A stretch of DNA of 13,536 nucleotides from Acidobacteriaceae bacterium. Its GTDB lineage: Bacteria; Acidobacteriota; Terriglobia; Terriglobales; Acidobacteriaceae. This document shows positions 5,168 through 13,243 of the stretch, one piece after another (position 1 is the first letter of the stretch; every line of letters starts with the position of its first letter). A program made the position numbers and the translations under genes. The notes below the pieces were generated by a model. It saw only the letters and a program-made list of their open reading frames with translations, was not told where the DNA came from and did not search any database. The stretch spans positions 1-13,536 of the forward strand of contig DAHXOQ010000044.1 in assembly GCA_027364815.1 (NCBI GenBank), in the 5' to 3' direction.

Positions 5168-8100
5168 TTAGAAATCCATCTTGAGTGACATTTGAATCTG
5201 CCTTGGCGCTCCGATGGTGTGTGTGACAATGCCGAGCCCGGCAGGGGACTGATAGAACGAGTTTGAGCTTCCTGGCAGTGCGGGTTGTCCGACATATGGG
5301 AAGGCGTTGTAGTAGAAGTTTTGCGAAACTTCATTTCCGGGAATGTCGAAGCTGGTGGTGTTGGTCAGGTTGTAGACGTCAAATGTGTACCTGAAATTGT
5401 ACCTATCACGGAATTTCATCGTCTTAATGAGGGACATGTCAGCGCGCTTCTGATAGGACTGGCGGAAGATGTTGCGCTGTCCGGTTGTGAAGCCTGTCTC
5501 CCAGTTATCCGTGTTCGGGATTGCGCCGCCGAGACCGCCGGCGGGCAGGAGTGGAACCGTGAAGCAGGAGGCTTTGAGAGCTGGCTGACCACCGGAGATG
5601 GTCCATGCACCGCTTGCGCCGGTCAAAGCTGTTTTTGGAGTGCAGCCCTGGGCCAGAGGGACAATGGGGTTGGTGATGCCGTCAGCCGTGGAGTAATAGA
5701 CACTGCCGACGGCGCCTGAGAAGTCGATGATCGAGTAGGGCTGCCCGCTTTGCAGAACAGTAATGCCGACGATCGACCAGTTGTTCTCAATTTTGCCAAG
5801 CAGCGAGTGCTCATTGCCGATTTTGGGCATGGTAAAGACGTAGTTGAAGTTGAATACATGGGTGCGGTCAAAGTCGGCGGAGCCGTAGCTCTCGCGGAGG
5901 TTGAGCGGATTGTTGCCGTTGTAGAAGAGGCCCAGACCGCTTTGCTCGTCGAGTGCGTGGGAGTAAGTGTAAGAGAAGCCGACCATGAAGTTGTGGCTCA
6001 TTCTTTTATCGATGTGCGCCTGCAGGGCGTTGTAGCTGTCAACACCGGCAGCCTTGTAGCTGATGGATTCCGCGGCATACCCGATGTAAGGCACGCGGAG
6101 GTCGACGTTTCCGCCCTCGTAGTTGTAGAGGTAAGGAGTGTTGTCAGGCAGGTTGATGGCAGGTCCATACTGGTATGCGTCAACCGTGTAGCCGTAGGTG
6201 TAATTCTGCTGGAAGCTTCCACCAGCGAGTGCTGGATTAGTAGTAGAAGCGATGTTGGGCTGGTTGAAGGGAACCGGGATCACCTGATGACGGCCGAGGT
6301 TGCCGACGTAACCAACTTCAATGGCGAGGTCGTTGCGTGGCTGCCATTGGAAATCCAGTGTGTAGTTCATGGTATAGGGCAGCTTGTTGGCGCGATCGTA
6401 GACGCCGAGCGAGATGGGCTGTCCAAATTGATTCACAATGGCATTGGCGTTGGGCAGGTACTTGCTCAGATCGCTTGCCTTGGGGTTGGATGGAGCGATA
6501 GCGGGATTCGGTCCCCATGGGTTGGCCAGACCACCGCCGGTTGCGGCATCGCATTGCGGCAGGTAGCCCAGGTAGAGGGCATTTGGGTCGGGTGTGCAGA
6601 CCGTGGTGTTGACGAAGGGCAACTGTTGGTTGACGCCGAATGGGCCGCCGGTGACAGTGCCGATGGCGTAACCGGGAGAGAAGTAGCTGAAGAGCTCGCC
6701 ACGGTCATAGTAGAAGCCGCCGCCAGCGCGCACCACCAGCTTATTGTGCATAAAGCCGGGCTGCCAGGCAGCGCCGACGCGTGGCGCAATGCCCCACTGA
6801 CGGCCAGTGAGCGTGGTGTTGCTGACTCCCTTGGTACCGTTTGCGTTATTGCCCGCAATGATGAGGCCTGGGTTCACAATCGTGTCTGTGCCGATGTCGT
6901 ATTGGTAGGATTTGGGATCAAAGTTGAAAAGACGACCGTACTTCTCCGTCAAGCCGCCATCCCAGTCGTAACGCACGCCGGCTGTCAGGCTGAGTGTCGG
7001 TGTGATCTGGAATTTATCTTGCACATATGTGCCGAGTTGATTGGAGCGGTAGTAGCGGTTGGCATTGCCTTGCAGAAAACTGCTCACATAAAAGCTCGTT
7101 GAAGAGCTGCCAGGCGTAACGTAACCCTGCATCATCTCGCTCAAGTCGTCGGTTGCGATTGTGCCCGTGCCGGTGCGCTTATCGATTGTATTGAGCTGGG
7201 TGTAGGTGTAAGCGGCGCCAAATGCAATCTGGTGCTTGCCCAGTACCCAGATGGCGTTGCCGGAGGGCGCAAGGCGATTTTGGAAGACGCCGGTATTCGG
7301 CGCCTGGCCTTCAGCATTCGGCCCAATGTTGAGAATGCTCTGCGTCGGAAGATTGCTTTGATAATTGCCGAGAACATTCACGACGGACACACCCGGGAAG
7401 TATGTTGACCCGAAAGTATTGATGGAACCTGTACCGAAGCTGCCACCTGGAATTGATTGCGGCGTAAAGGGCTGTGAGTTGGTGCCGTAGTTCTTCTCGC
7501 GGATCACGCCCAGCGTCTCTGTTGTGCTGAGGTTTGATTTGATCGTGTAGCTGTTGATGATGGAGAAGACCTGTGCACCGGAATCCAGATGCTCAGTGAA
7601 GCCGGGAATACTGGAGTACGAGTACGGCGAAAAGGTTGGATCATGCTGATAGTAGTATTTGAGAGCAACCGTATCCTTGGCGCTTGCGTTCCAGTCTAGA
7701 TCGGCAACAGCCTGGTCCGCGTAGAAGAGGCCTGTGCCGGGCAAAATAGCATTGAAACTGTGTGCGGGAGAGATTGTTTGAGAAGGTAGTGCGTTCGGAA
7801 TAAGCCACTTGCCCGGTTCGCCGGGGAGGGATGGCGAGTTGAAGAGGATCAACGCCAATGGAGAGATTTGACCGGCAGTGAAGTTTCCGCTACCGCAAGA
7901 ACTAGAGAAGGAGCAGTTGAGCACGCTGGCCAAGCCACCTGCAGAGCGATCATCGCTGAGACCCCATGGCACCTGAAGGAAATCATCACCGACCTCCTGA
8001 TCCGATGCATGCACATGCTGGTAAGAAATGTAACCGAAGAGCTTGTCCTTGATGAGAGCGCCACCGGCGGTGAAGCCTGCCTCGTAACGATGCAACTGCG

Positions 8101-9091
8101 GAACCTTGCTCACGTTGCTGGGCATATCGGCAATCTGATTGAAAAAGAATGGAGCTGAATTGAGCCAGTCCGTGCCGCGACGGAAACTTGCAGAGGAGTG
8201 CAACACGTTGGTGCCCGATTTCGTGCTCAGGTCAATATGCGCGCCTGAAGTTGATCCCTGTGTCGCGTCATACATTGATGCATTCACGCGAACTTCTTCA
8301 ATCGTGTCCGGCGTAGGTGTCGGAATCGCATTGCCGATGGAGAGATAGATAGAGGCCGCTGAGGGAATCACTCCGCCTGCTCCGGCCGAACTGGATACGC
8401 CCGTGCTGTTGATGACGCGCGCCGAAGGAACCTGGCTGGTGCTTTTGCCGTTGAACAAGTTGCTCGCGTCCACGCCATTGAGGCTGAAGCTGTTTGATGT
8501 GTCGCGCTGGCCATTGGCCCAGATGGGTGCGTTGCCCAATCCGCTGTTCGATCCGGTGCCGCCGGAGAGCTCGGCATTGACGCCCGGGGAGAGAATTGCC
8601 AGGCCCGTGAAGCTGCCCGTCGAGAGCGGAACCTCTTCAATCTGCGCTTTGTCGAGAACGTAGCCCACGGTCGTATCCACTGTGTTCATCAGCGGCGAGG
8701 CTTCAACAAGAATCGTCTCCGTCTTCAGGCCCACCTTCAATTGCGCATTCACCGAGGCGGTTCTATCTGCCTGCACTGTGATGTGCTCCGTCTTCTGCAC
8801 TTCGTATCCATCAGCCGTATAAGTCAGCGTATAAAGCCCAATCGGCAAGTTGACGAAGAGATAGATGCCCGACGTATTCGTCTTTGCAGTGCGGGTCATC
8901 GCTGTTTGCTCGGCAGTGATGGTCACCACTGCGTTGGGAATTACGCCGCCGGATGCGTCAGAGACTTCGCCGGTGATGCCGCCAAGTGTCTGCTGCGCAT
9001 GAATCGTTGAGCTCGTCAGCGTGATCAGAATGAAAATCGCTGCGAGAGTTGCAACACGAAGTGAAGAAGAGAAATGATTCAGGATGGACAT
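5168..9091 (-). CDS. TonB-dependent receptor with carboxypeptidase-regulatory-like domain (Oar type)
   Basis: This is a 1,307-residue outer-membrane active transporter, energised through TonB-ExbBD. A signal peptide covers residues 1-32 (hydrophobic core AIFILITLTSST, likely cut after IHA). A carboxypeptidase-regulatory-like beta domain follows (about 36-120: GGITGEVSDASGGVIPNAVV, then GIYLFVNLPIGLYTL). The plug starts near 125 and includes the VEEV-like segment IEEVRVNASMYDATQGSTSG, where receptors of this kind have a conserved loop. The rest is the beta-barrel, ending IQMSLKMDF with the terminal aromatic residue needed for BAM assembly. The length is typical for the Oar-like receptors expanded in Acidobacteriota. 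The frame is open to 9151, but the ATG at 9091 has GGAGG upstream and places the signal peptide at the N-terminus. Substrate unknown; import of a nucleobase or nucleoside compound would fit its neighbours but is speculation. It ends beside a shared terminator. Confidence 0.93.
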   Translation of the reverse strand: MSILNHFSSSLRVATLAAIFILITLTSSTIHAQQTLGGITGEVSDASGGVIPNAVVTITAEQTAMTRTAKTNTSGIYLFVNLPIGLYTLTYTADGYEVQKTEHITVQADRTASVNAQLKVGLKTETILVEASPLMNTVDTTVGYVLDKAQIEEVPLSTGSFTGLAILSPGVNAELSGGTGSNSGLGNAPIWANGQRDTSNSFSLNGVDASNLFNGKSTSQVPSARVINSTGVSSSAGAGGVIPSAASIYLSIGNAIPTPTPDTIEEVRVNASMYDATQGSTSGAHIDLSTKSGTNVLHSSASFRRGTDWLNSAPFFFNQIADMPSNVSKVPQLHRYEAGFTAGGALIKDKLFGYISYQHVHASDQEVGDDFLQVPWGLSDDRSAGGLASVLNCSFSSSCGSGNFTAGQISPLALILFNSPSLPGEPGKWLIPNALPSQTISPAHSFNAILPGTGLFYADQAVADLDWNASAKDTVALKYYYQHDPTFSPYSYSSIPGFTEHLDSGAQVFSIINSYTIKSNLSTTETLGVIREKNYGTNSQPFTPQSIPGGSFGTGSINTFGSTYFPGVSVVNVLGNYQSNLPTQSILNIGPNAEGQAPNTGVFQNRLAPSGNAIWVLGKHQIAFGAAYTYTQLNTIDKRTGTGTIATDDLSEMMQGYVTPGSSSTSFYVSSFLQGNANRYYRSNQLGTYVQDKFQITPTLSLTAGVRYDWDGGLTEKYGRLFNFDPKSYQYDIGTDTIVNPGLIIAGNNANGTKGVSNTTLTGRQWGIAPRVGAAWQPGFMHNKLVVRAGGGFYYDRGELFSYFSPGYAIGTVTGGPFGVNQQLPFVNTTVCTPDPNALYLGYLPQCDAATGGGLANPWGPNPAIAPSNPKASDLSKYLPNANAIVNQFGQPISLGVYDRANKLPYTMNYTLDFQWQPRNDLAIEVGYVGNLGRHQVIPVPFNQPNIASTTNPALAGGSFQQNYTYGYTVDAYQYGPAINLPDNTPYLYNYEGGNVDLRVPYIGYAAESISYKAAGVDSYNALQAHIDKRMSHNFMVGFSYTYSHALDEQSGLGLFYNGNNPLNLRESYGSADFDRTHVFNFNYVFTMPKIGNEHSLLGKIENNWSIVGITVLQSGQPYSIIDFSGAVGSVYYSTADGITNPIVPLAQGCTPKTALTGASGAWTISGGQPALKASCFTVPLLPAGGLGGAIPNTDNWETGFTTGQRNIFRQSYQKRADMSLIKTMKFRDRYNFRYTFDVYNLTNTTSFDIPGNEVSQNFYYNAFPYVGQPALPGSSNSFYQSPAGLGIVTHTIGAPRQIQMSLKMDF

Positions 9092-9439
9092 ATGCTCGAA
9101 GGCCTCCGGATGGTGCTTTCCCGTTTGGATTTGGTTGCTGCCCAAAACCATTTTGTTGAATGAATGACTGGCTTTTGTAGTTGACCCAATTGAATTGAAA
9201 AGACGCGGCTTGAGGTTGATGCGAGCACAGTTGTTCGAGTCTTATGTGCTTTGTGTGGAGAGGTCCTGACGGACCATGAATTATCTATAGATTAATTGTG
9301 AGTTCATAAAAAATTTATGAGGATTTAGTGTGACTGCCGCGTTTGCTGTGCAAAAGAAGGTTGAAATTTTTCGTGCGGAAATTACGCTGCTGCGCAAGAG
9401 TACCAATTTCTGCTAGCGTGTACCCACGGAGTTCGTTCA
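9092..9439. promoter_or_regulatory. Divergent upstream region of the TonB receptor and DUF2165 gene, rich in inverted repeats
   Basis: This 348-bp gap holds no gene. It carries three inverted repeats clustered within 60 bp: GGTCC-TGAC-GGACC (9262-9275), the perfect palindrome ATCTATAGAT (9283-9292), and TCATAAA-AAA-TTTATGA (9304-9320). On the minus strand GATAAT (9285-9280) could be the -10 of the receptor promoter, giving a leader of about 180 nt; I find no good -35. If so, the last repeat would sit over the -35 region, a suitable operator position. For the plus-strand gene, GGAG at 9428-9431 is a sound ribosome-binding site, but I find no clear promoter. Confidence 0.5.
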
Positions 9440-9937
9440 ATGGTTACTCGTACAGCAAAAATCATGTTACTGGCGGCTATCGCCTTCTATTACACTCTCG
9501 TTGTCTTTAATAATCTGACTGATTTTGATTCGAATTATCAATTCGTCCGGCATGTTTTAAGTATGGACTCAACTTTTCCGAATAACCAAGGCATGTGGCG
9601 TGCTTTGCCGCAACCAGCACTGCACTTGGTTTTCTATCTCGGCATCATCGCCTGGGAGTGCCTCACCTGCGTGCTTCTCTGGTGGGGAGTCTGGTCACTG
9701 GCGCGTGTGATCAAGCAACCCGCGCATCTCTTTAACGCGGCCAAGCGCATTTCCATCATGGCTCTGACTCTTGGCTTGTTGAGGTGGCTCGTCGCATTTC
9801 TCTACATTGGCGCAGAGTGGTTTCTCATGTGGCAATAGCACGCATGGAATGGTCAGGAAGCGGCCTTCCGAATCTTCACGATTATCGGCATCATCCTGCT
9901 CATCCTGCTGCAACCTGAGACTGAGCAACAGCCGTAA
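9440..9937 (+). pseudogene. DUF2165 small integral membrane protein interrupted by an in-frame TAG
   Basis: From the ATG at 9440 (GGAG eight bases ahead) 132 residues are read to a TAG at 9836-9838. The same frame then continues for 32 more codons to TAA at 9935-9937. The continuation is clearly family sequence: the block WFLMWQ before the stop and HAWNGQEAAFRIF after it form the well-known DUF2165 signature WFxMWQSxxWNGQxxAFR. The stop therefore takes the place of a residue that is usually serine (TCG to TAG is one change). Three membrane helices lie before the stop (about 8-26, 60-86, 104-128), and the fourth (TIIGIILLILL) after it. The full frame is 165 residues plus the amber, the family's normal length, and ends 3 bp from the convergent permease. 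Either a recent nonsense mutation, a sequencing error, or readthrough. The family's function is unknown. If translated as is, a 132-residue truncated protein results. Confidence 0.75.
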
Positions 9938-9940
9938 TTT

Positions 9941-11347
9941 TTACGCGGGAGTTTTCCAGAGCATGCGTGCGGCAAGCGCCCACAACAATCCTGCGCCCAG
10001 GTAGCCGAGGTAGATCCATGGAATCAATGCGTGCGTCGCATCGCTTGCCGAACGCAGATCGTAGACCACAATCAATCCCATGACCAAGACAGTCAAAATG
10101 CTCACTACCACCACCAATGTAGAGTGCTGCCCCAGCGCTCGACGCGCGAATGGCAGCGCTACTGCAACCAGCGCATAGGCTGTCAAAAATCCAAAGACAG
10201 CAAGAGAGCCGAGCAGGTCATACATTTCTTCACCCTTGAATCCGCGCAATCCAAGTCCCAGCGTGCCTGCAAACATGAGCGCCGCAGAGAGCGCCACTGA
10301 TGCAACCGGCGTGCCATGTTTTTTGCTTGTGCTTTCAAATATGCTCGGCAATAACCCTCCATGGGCCATGCGCATTAATACGCGCGCTGCCGCCGTTGTG
10401 CATGCCAGCACGCAGGCAAACATACTTACCGCCGCGCCAAAATCAATTGCAATTCCCAGCCACGAAACTCCAGCTCGTCCGGCCAGCAAATGCAGCGGGC
10501 TTGTTGAATCGCTCAGGCTTGCAGATTGTCCACGAAATCCCAGCACCTCGGAGTATGCGCAGAGAATAAAGAAGACGCCGGCGAGAATCGCGCATTGCAA
10601 CACCGCGCGCGGAATCGTCTTCAGTGGGTTGCGCGCCTCGCCACCCAGCGTAGTAGCGCTCTCAAATCCCACGAAGCTGAACATCGCCAGCACCAGCGCC
10701 GGACCCAGCGCCGAGAGAGATGCGCCCTTCAAACTCATCTGGTCCAAATCGACATGGAACCCGAAGTGGGTCAGCATCAGAACCAGCACGATCACAACAA
10801 GGCTCACTGAAATGATTTCGATCCACAACATCATTTCGGCCGATAGCTTGATATCGCGATAGGCAATGAACCCTGCAATCACGCAAACAATTGCCAGCGT
10901 CGGAATTGCCGGTGGCGCCCAATGCAAAAACTGTTGCGAGAGCACGACTGCGTAATAAAGCGCTCCACCTGCTACTGAAGCGCCCGTTGCCAGATATGCC
11001 ATCAGTAATCCCCATGCCGCAACCACGCCGAAAAAAGGCGGCAACGTATCAGCTGTGTACGAGTAGAGTGAACCGGGCGAAGCCGAGAGCTTTGCAAACC
11101 GGCTGATGCAGAAGCCAACCAGCAGTGTTGCACCCAAAGCCAGCAGATAAACGAACCACGTAGCATTTCCCGCTAGCGCAAAGACCAGCGGAATTGTGAG
11201 CGATGAAGAAGTCGAAGGGGCCATGGCCGAAACTGATTGCGCCAGCGTCTCCATCGGGCTCAATACGCCCGCATGAAGTCCATACTTCTCCTGATTAGCC
11301 GGGGGATTTGTGTACACTTCTCTTGCATCAGTCGTGTGGTTGTTCAC
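9941..11347 (-). CDS. APC-superfamily permease (amino acid/amine type)
   Basis: The 468-residue inner-membrane protein has about 12 hydrophobic segments and belongs to the amino acid-polyamine-organocation superfamily. The first helix pair carries SMETLAQSVSAMAPSTSSSL-like residues (about 31-50, small and Ser/Thr rich), matching the substrate/ion-binding unwound helix 1. FSFVGFESATTLGGEARNP (about 223-241) is the conserved helix 6 to loop motif of the family. The GTG start at 11347 has AAGGA six bases upstream; without it the first helix would lack its cytoplasmic leader. It is divergent from the nucleotidyltransferase gene across 93 bp and convergent with the DUF2165 gene, 3 bp apart. Members of this family carry amino acids, amines, ethanolamine or related cations. 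Its place next to urate genes suggests, but does not show, a role in nitrogen scavenging. Substrate unassigned. Confidence 0.88.
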   Translation of the reverse strand: MNNHTTDAREVYTNPPANQEKYGLHAGVLSPMETLAQSVSAMAPSTSSSLTIPLVFALAGNATWFVYLLALGATLLVGFCISRFAKLSASPGSLYSYTADTLPPFFGVVAAWGLLMAYLATGASVAGGALYYAVVLSQQFLHWAPPAIPTLAIVCVIAGFIAYRDIKLSAEMMLWIEIISVSLVVIVLVLMLTHFGFHVDLDQMSLKGASLSALGPALVLAMFSFVGFESATTLGGEARNPLKTIPRAVLQCAILAGVFFILCAYSEVLGFRGQSASLSDSTSPLHLLAGRAGVSWLGIAIDFGAAVSMFACVLACTTAAARVLMRMAHGGLLPSIFESTSKKHGTPVASVALSAALMFAGTLGLGLRGFKGEEMYDLLGSLAVFGFLTAYALVAVALPFARRALGQHSTLVVVVSILTVLVMGLIVVYDLRSASDATHALIPWIYLGYLGAGLLWALAARMLWKTPA

Positions 11348-11440
11348 AGGCCGTCCTTCATTTTTTTGCTATGGGTTGGTTTCAGTCTTGCGCTCAACTC
11401 GCACTTTGGTCAAGCATTCTTTCCGTTCGGAGACGCACTC

Positions 11441-12046
11441 GTGTCCATCGCCGCTATCATTCTTGCTGCCGGCGCCAGTCGCCGACTTGGCCAACCCAAA
11501 CAACTCGTTATCCACCACGGGGAAACTCTACTCGCGCGAACCCTGCGCATCACGCAATCTACAATCGGTGGCCCAGTCGTTGTTGTTCTTGGCGCATCCG
11601 CCGGCCAAATTCGTTCCGCCATTGATTTCAGTAACGCGCAAATCGTAGACAATCCGCATTGGGAGCAGGGAATTGCATCAAGCATTCAAGCGGGTCTGAA
11701 CTTCATAGAGGAGAACGAATCTGCCGCCGCGCCCACCGAAGGAGTTCTGATTCTTACCTGCGATCAACCGCATCTGACAGAAGAACATCTCGCCAACCTG
11801 CTGAAAGAATTTCTGATGCAATCCGGCCCGCAGCAGGAATCAATCATTGCTGTCTCTGCTTACGCTGGCGTTGTTGGAACCCCCGCAATCTTCCCTCGCA
11901 GCCTCTTCGCCAATCTCAACGCGCTCGTTGGCGACGAGGGCGCGCGTTCACTGTTGCGCAATCCAACTTGCCGAATCATTCAGATTGAACTACCGGGTGG
12001 TGAATTGGACATTGATTTGCAAGACGATCTTCAGCATCTCGAGTAA
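11441..12046 (+). CDS. MobA/MocA-like NTP-transferase, probable molybdenum-cofactor cytidylyltransferase
   Basis: The 201-residue protein has the nucleotidyltransferase fold of the MobA-like family (PF12804). The nucleotide-binding signature LAAGASRRLGQPKQL is at 8-22, the acidic metal-binding motif LTCDQPHLT at 105-113, and GTPAIFPRSLF (146-156), GDEGARSLL (164-172) and DIDLQDDL (190-197) follow in the usual order. Proteins of this sort next to xdhC-type genes transfer CMP to molybdopterin to form the cytosine-dinucleotide cofactor for molybdenum hydroxylases such as xanthine dehydrogenase; a MobA-type GMP transfer is less likely given the Q-P-K-Q motif. I chose the GTG at 11441 because CGGAG lies eight bases upstream and the protein then begins directly at the first strand; the frame is open upstream to 11237 but overlaps the permease gene. 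It is convergent with uricase, 21 bp apart, with no hairpin between them. Confidence 0.87.
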   Translation: MSIAAIILAAGASRRLGQPKQLVIHHGETLLARTLRITQSTIGGPVVVVLGASAGQIRSAIDFSNAQIVDNPHWEQGIASSIQAGLNFIEENESAAAPTEGVLILTCDQPHLTEEHLANLLKEFLMQSGPQQESIIAVSAYAGVVGTPAIFPRSLFANLNALVGDEGARSLLRNPTCRIIQIELPGGELDIDLQDDLQHLE

Positions 12047-12067
12047 CCTTACGCGTAGCAAAAAAAT

Positions 12068-12910
12068 CTAACGCTCGATCATCGCCTCAATGTATCCATG
12101 CGGCTCATCAGTCGGCACAAAGATGTGATTTGGATTCTCCTGACCAAAAGGTGTGAGATCAACCAGCAGGCAATGCAGATTCGGCATCGTCAACTGAATG
12201 TTTGCAATCTCCGGAACCGCATCGAGCACCGCTTTGCCCATATCAAAGATCGTATGCTGAACGCTCATGCTGTCATGCTCGGCAAAGACCCCGAGCAGCG
12301 TTTTCAAAATGCGTTCGCGCACCGAAGTGAAATCCACATCACTCATGGCATACTCCCACTTCGCTGTTGCGCGTGTCGCAAAAATGCGATCCGTAGAAGG
12401 TTTCAACGTCGTCAACTTGTCTTTGATGTATCCCGTGAAAGCAGACTTGGTTGTCTTTAAAATCACCAGCCCATCGATTCCAGAGATCAGATCCCACTTG
12501 CCACCCTGGGCACGCGAGGCATGCACTGTCGCCAACTCTGGCCCGCCGAGTTTATAAGTCGTTGCGTGCGGCGCTCCATCAACGCTCACGCGCTCCCAGG
12601 ACTTCTCTTCAATCTCAACGCTGGCTTCGGTGACTTGCGCATTGCGCGCCAGCAGATAATCGCCGAGCTCAGTCGCAAACTCCTCTATCGTTGTCGCCTT
12701 GGAATCGCGCGCAACGGAGTAAACAGTATTCTTCATCGTGTCAGTCGGCAGGATTTTGCTGTTATCCGCTTCAGTGAAACTGGTCTCGAAATCCCCATGC
12801 AACAACACGCGCACACTCCACTCATGCAGAACGTGCCGGTCAGCCAGTCGAGTCACGCGCGTCAAACGCACTCTTGATTTACCGTAGCGATTCTTGCCCA
12901 GTTTTGCCAT
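12068..12910 (-). CDS. pucL: Uricase (factor-independent urate oxidase)
   Basis: The 280-residue enzyme oxidises urate with O2 to 5-hydroxyisourate and H2O2 without any cofactor, in the cytosol. All key residues can be placed by comparison with the Aspergillus enzyme: K11 (RYGKSRVRL) and T56-D57 (LPTDTMKNT) form the catalytic pair; F158 (SAFTGY) stacks on urate; R180 (ATRATAKWEY) and Q218 (SVQHT) hold it; N244 and H246 (PNLHCLL) position oxygen and water. Two tandem T-fold domains make up the usual length. The ATG at 12910 has GGGGGAG seven bases ahead, inside the end of the upstream HIU hydrolase gene, which stops only three bases before. The two are thus almost certainly co-translated, so product (HIU) and next enzyme are made together. 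Last gene of the visible operon. Confidence 0.96.
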   Translation of the reverse strand: MAKLGKNRYGKSRVRLTRVTRLADRHVLHEWSVRVLLHGDFETSFTEADNSKILPTDTMKNTVYSVARDSKATTIEEFATELGDYLLARNAQVTEASVEIEEKSWERVSVDGAPHATTYKLGGPELATVHASRAQGGKWDLISGIDGLVILKTTKSAFTGYIKDKLTTLKPSTDRIFATRATAKWEYAMSDVDFTSVRERILKTLLGVFAEHDSMSVQHTIFDMGKAVLDAVPEIANIQLTMPNLHCLLVDLTPFGQENPNHIFVPTDEPHGYIEAMIER

Positions 12911-12913
12911 CTG

Positions 12914-13243
12914 CTAACTCCCCCTGTAGGTGGTGTAACTGTTGTCGCTCAGCAAGAGCGGTAGATGAAAGTGCGCCGCACCATCACAAAGGAAAGTCAG
13001 CACAACCTCCGGATATATGCTCGTTCGTCTTTTTTCTTCAAAGTATGTACGGGTTATAAAAGTCAATCTGTAAATTCCTTGTGCCGCATCTTCACTGAGC
13101 GACTTCACGCGCCCGTCTGCATCCGTCACTGAAGAAGTGATCGTGTGCCATCCCTCACTTGTTCGCAAATCAAGACGGACCGGAATTCCAACTGCTGGCT
13201 TGCCCAGCACCGCATCCAATACGTGTGTTGAAATTTTGCTCAT
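12914..13243 (-). CDS. 5-hydroxyisourate hydrolase (transthyretin-like)
   Basis: The 109-residue enzyme opens the ring of 5-hydroxyisourate to OHCU, the second step from urate to allantoin. The family's diagnostic features are present: N-terminal STHVLDAVLGKPA (5-17) with the catalytic H7, DGR with R45 (43-45), HFHLPLLLS (91-99) with the second catalytic histidine pair, and the C-terminal YRGS (106-109) absent from true transthyretins. The start is the ATG at 13243, which overlaps the TGA of the upstream decarboxylase gene as ATGA, a classic coupling junction. A GTG at 13255 would add only four residues. No signal peptide, so it is cytosolic. Uricase follows after three bases. Confidence 0.95.
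   Translation of the reverse strand: MSKISTHVLDAVLGKPAVGIPVRLDLRTSEGWHTITSSVTDADGRVKSLSEDAAQGIYRLTFITRTYFEEKRRTSIYPEVVLTFLCDGAAHFHLPLLLSDNSYTTYRGS

Noticed and set aside
5750..7102. A 450-codon open frame on the plus strand
   Set aside because: It lies wholly antisense to the TonB receptor gene in a stop-poor frame; its translation is rich in V, A, E and R without any domain, membrane or catalytic motif, as expected of a shadow frame.
11237..11440. Longer N-terminus of the MobA/MocA-like protein
   Set aside because: It would overlap the start of the divergent permease gene and adds a segment unrelated to the family; the GTG at 11441 has a good ribosome-binding site.
12047..12067. Terminator between the convergent transferase and uricase genes
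   Set aside because: The 21-bp gap has an A-run but no inverted repeat, so I do not call one.
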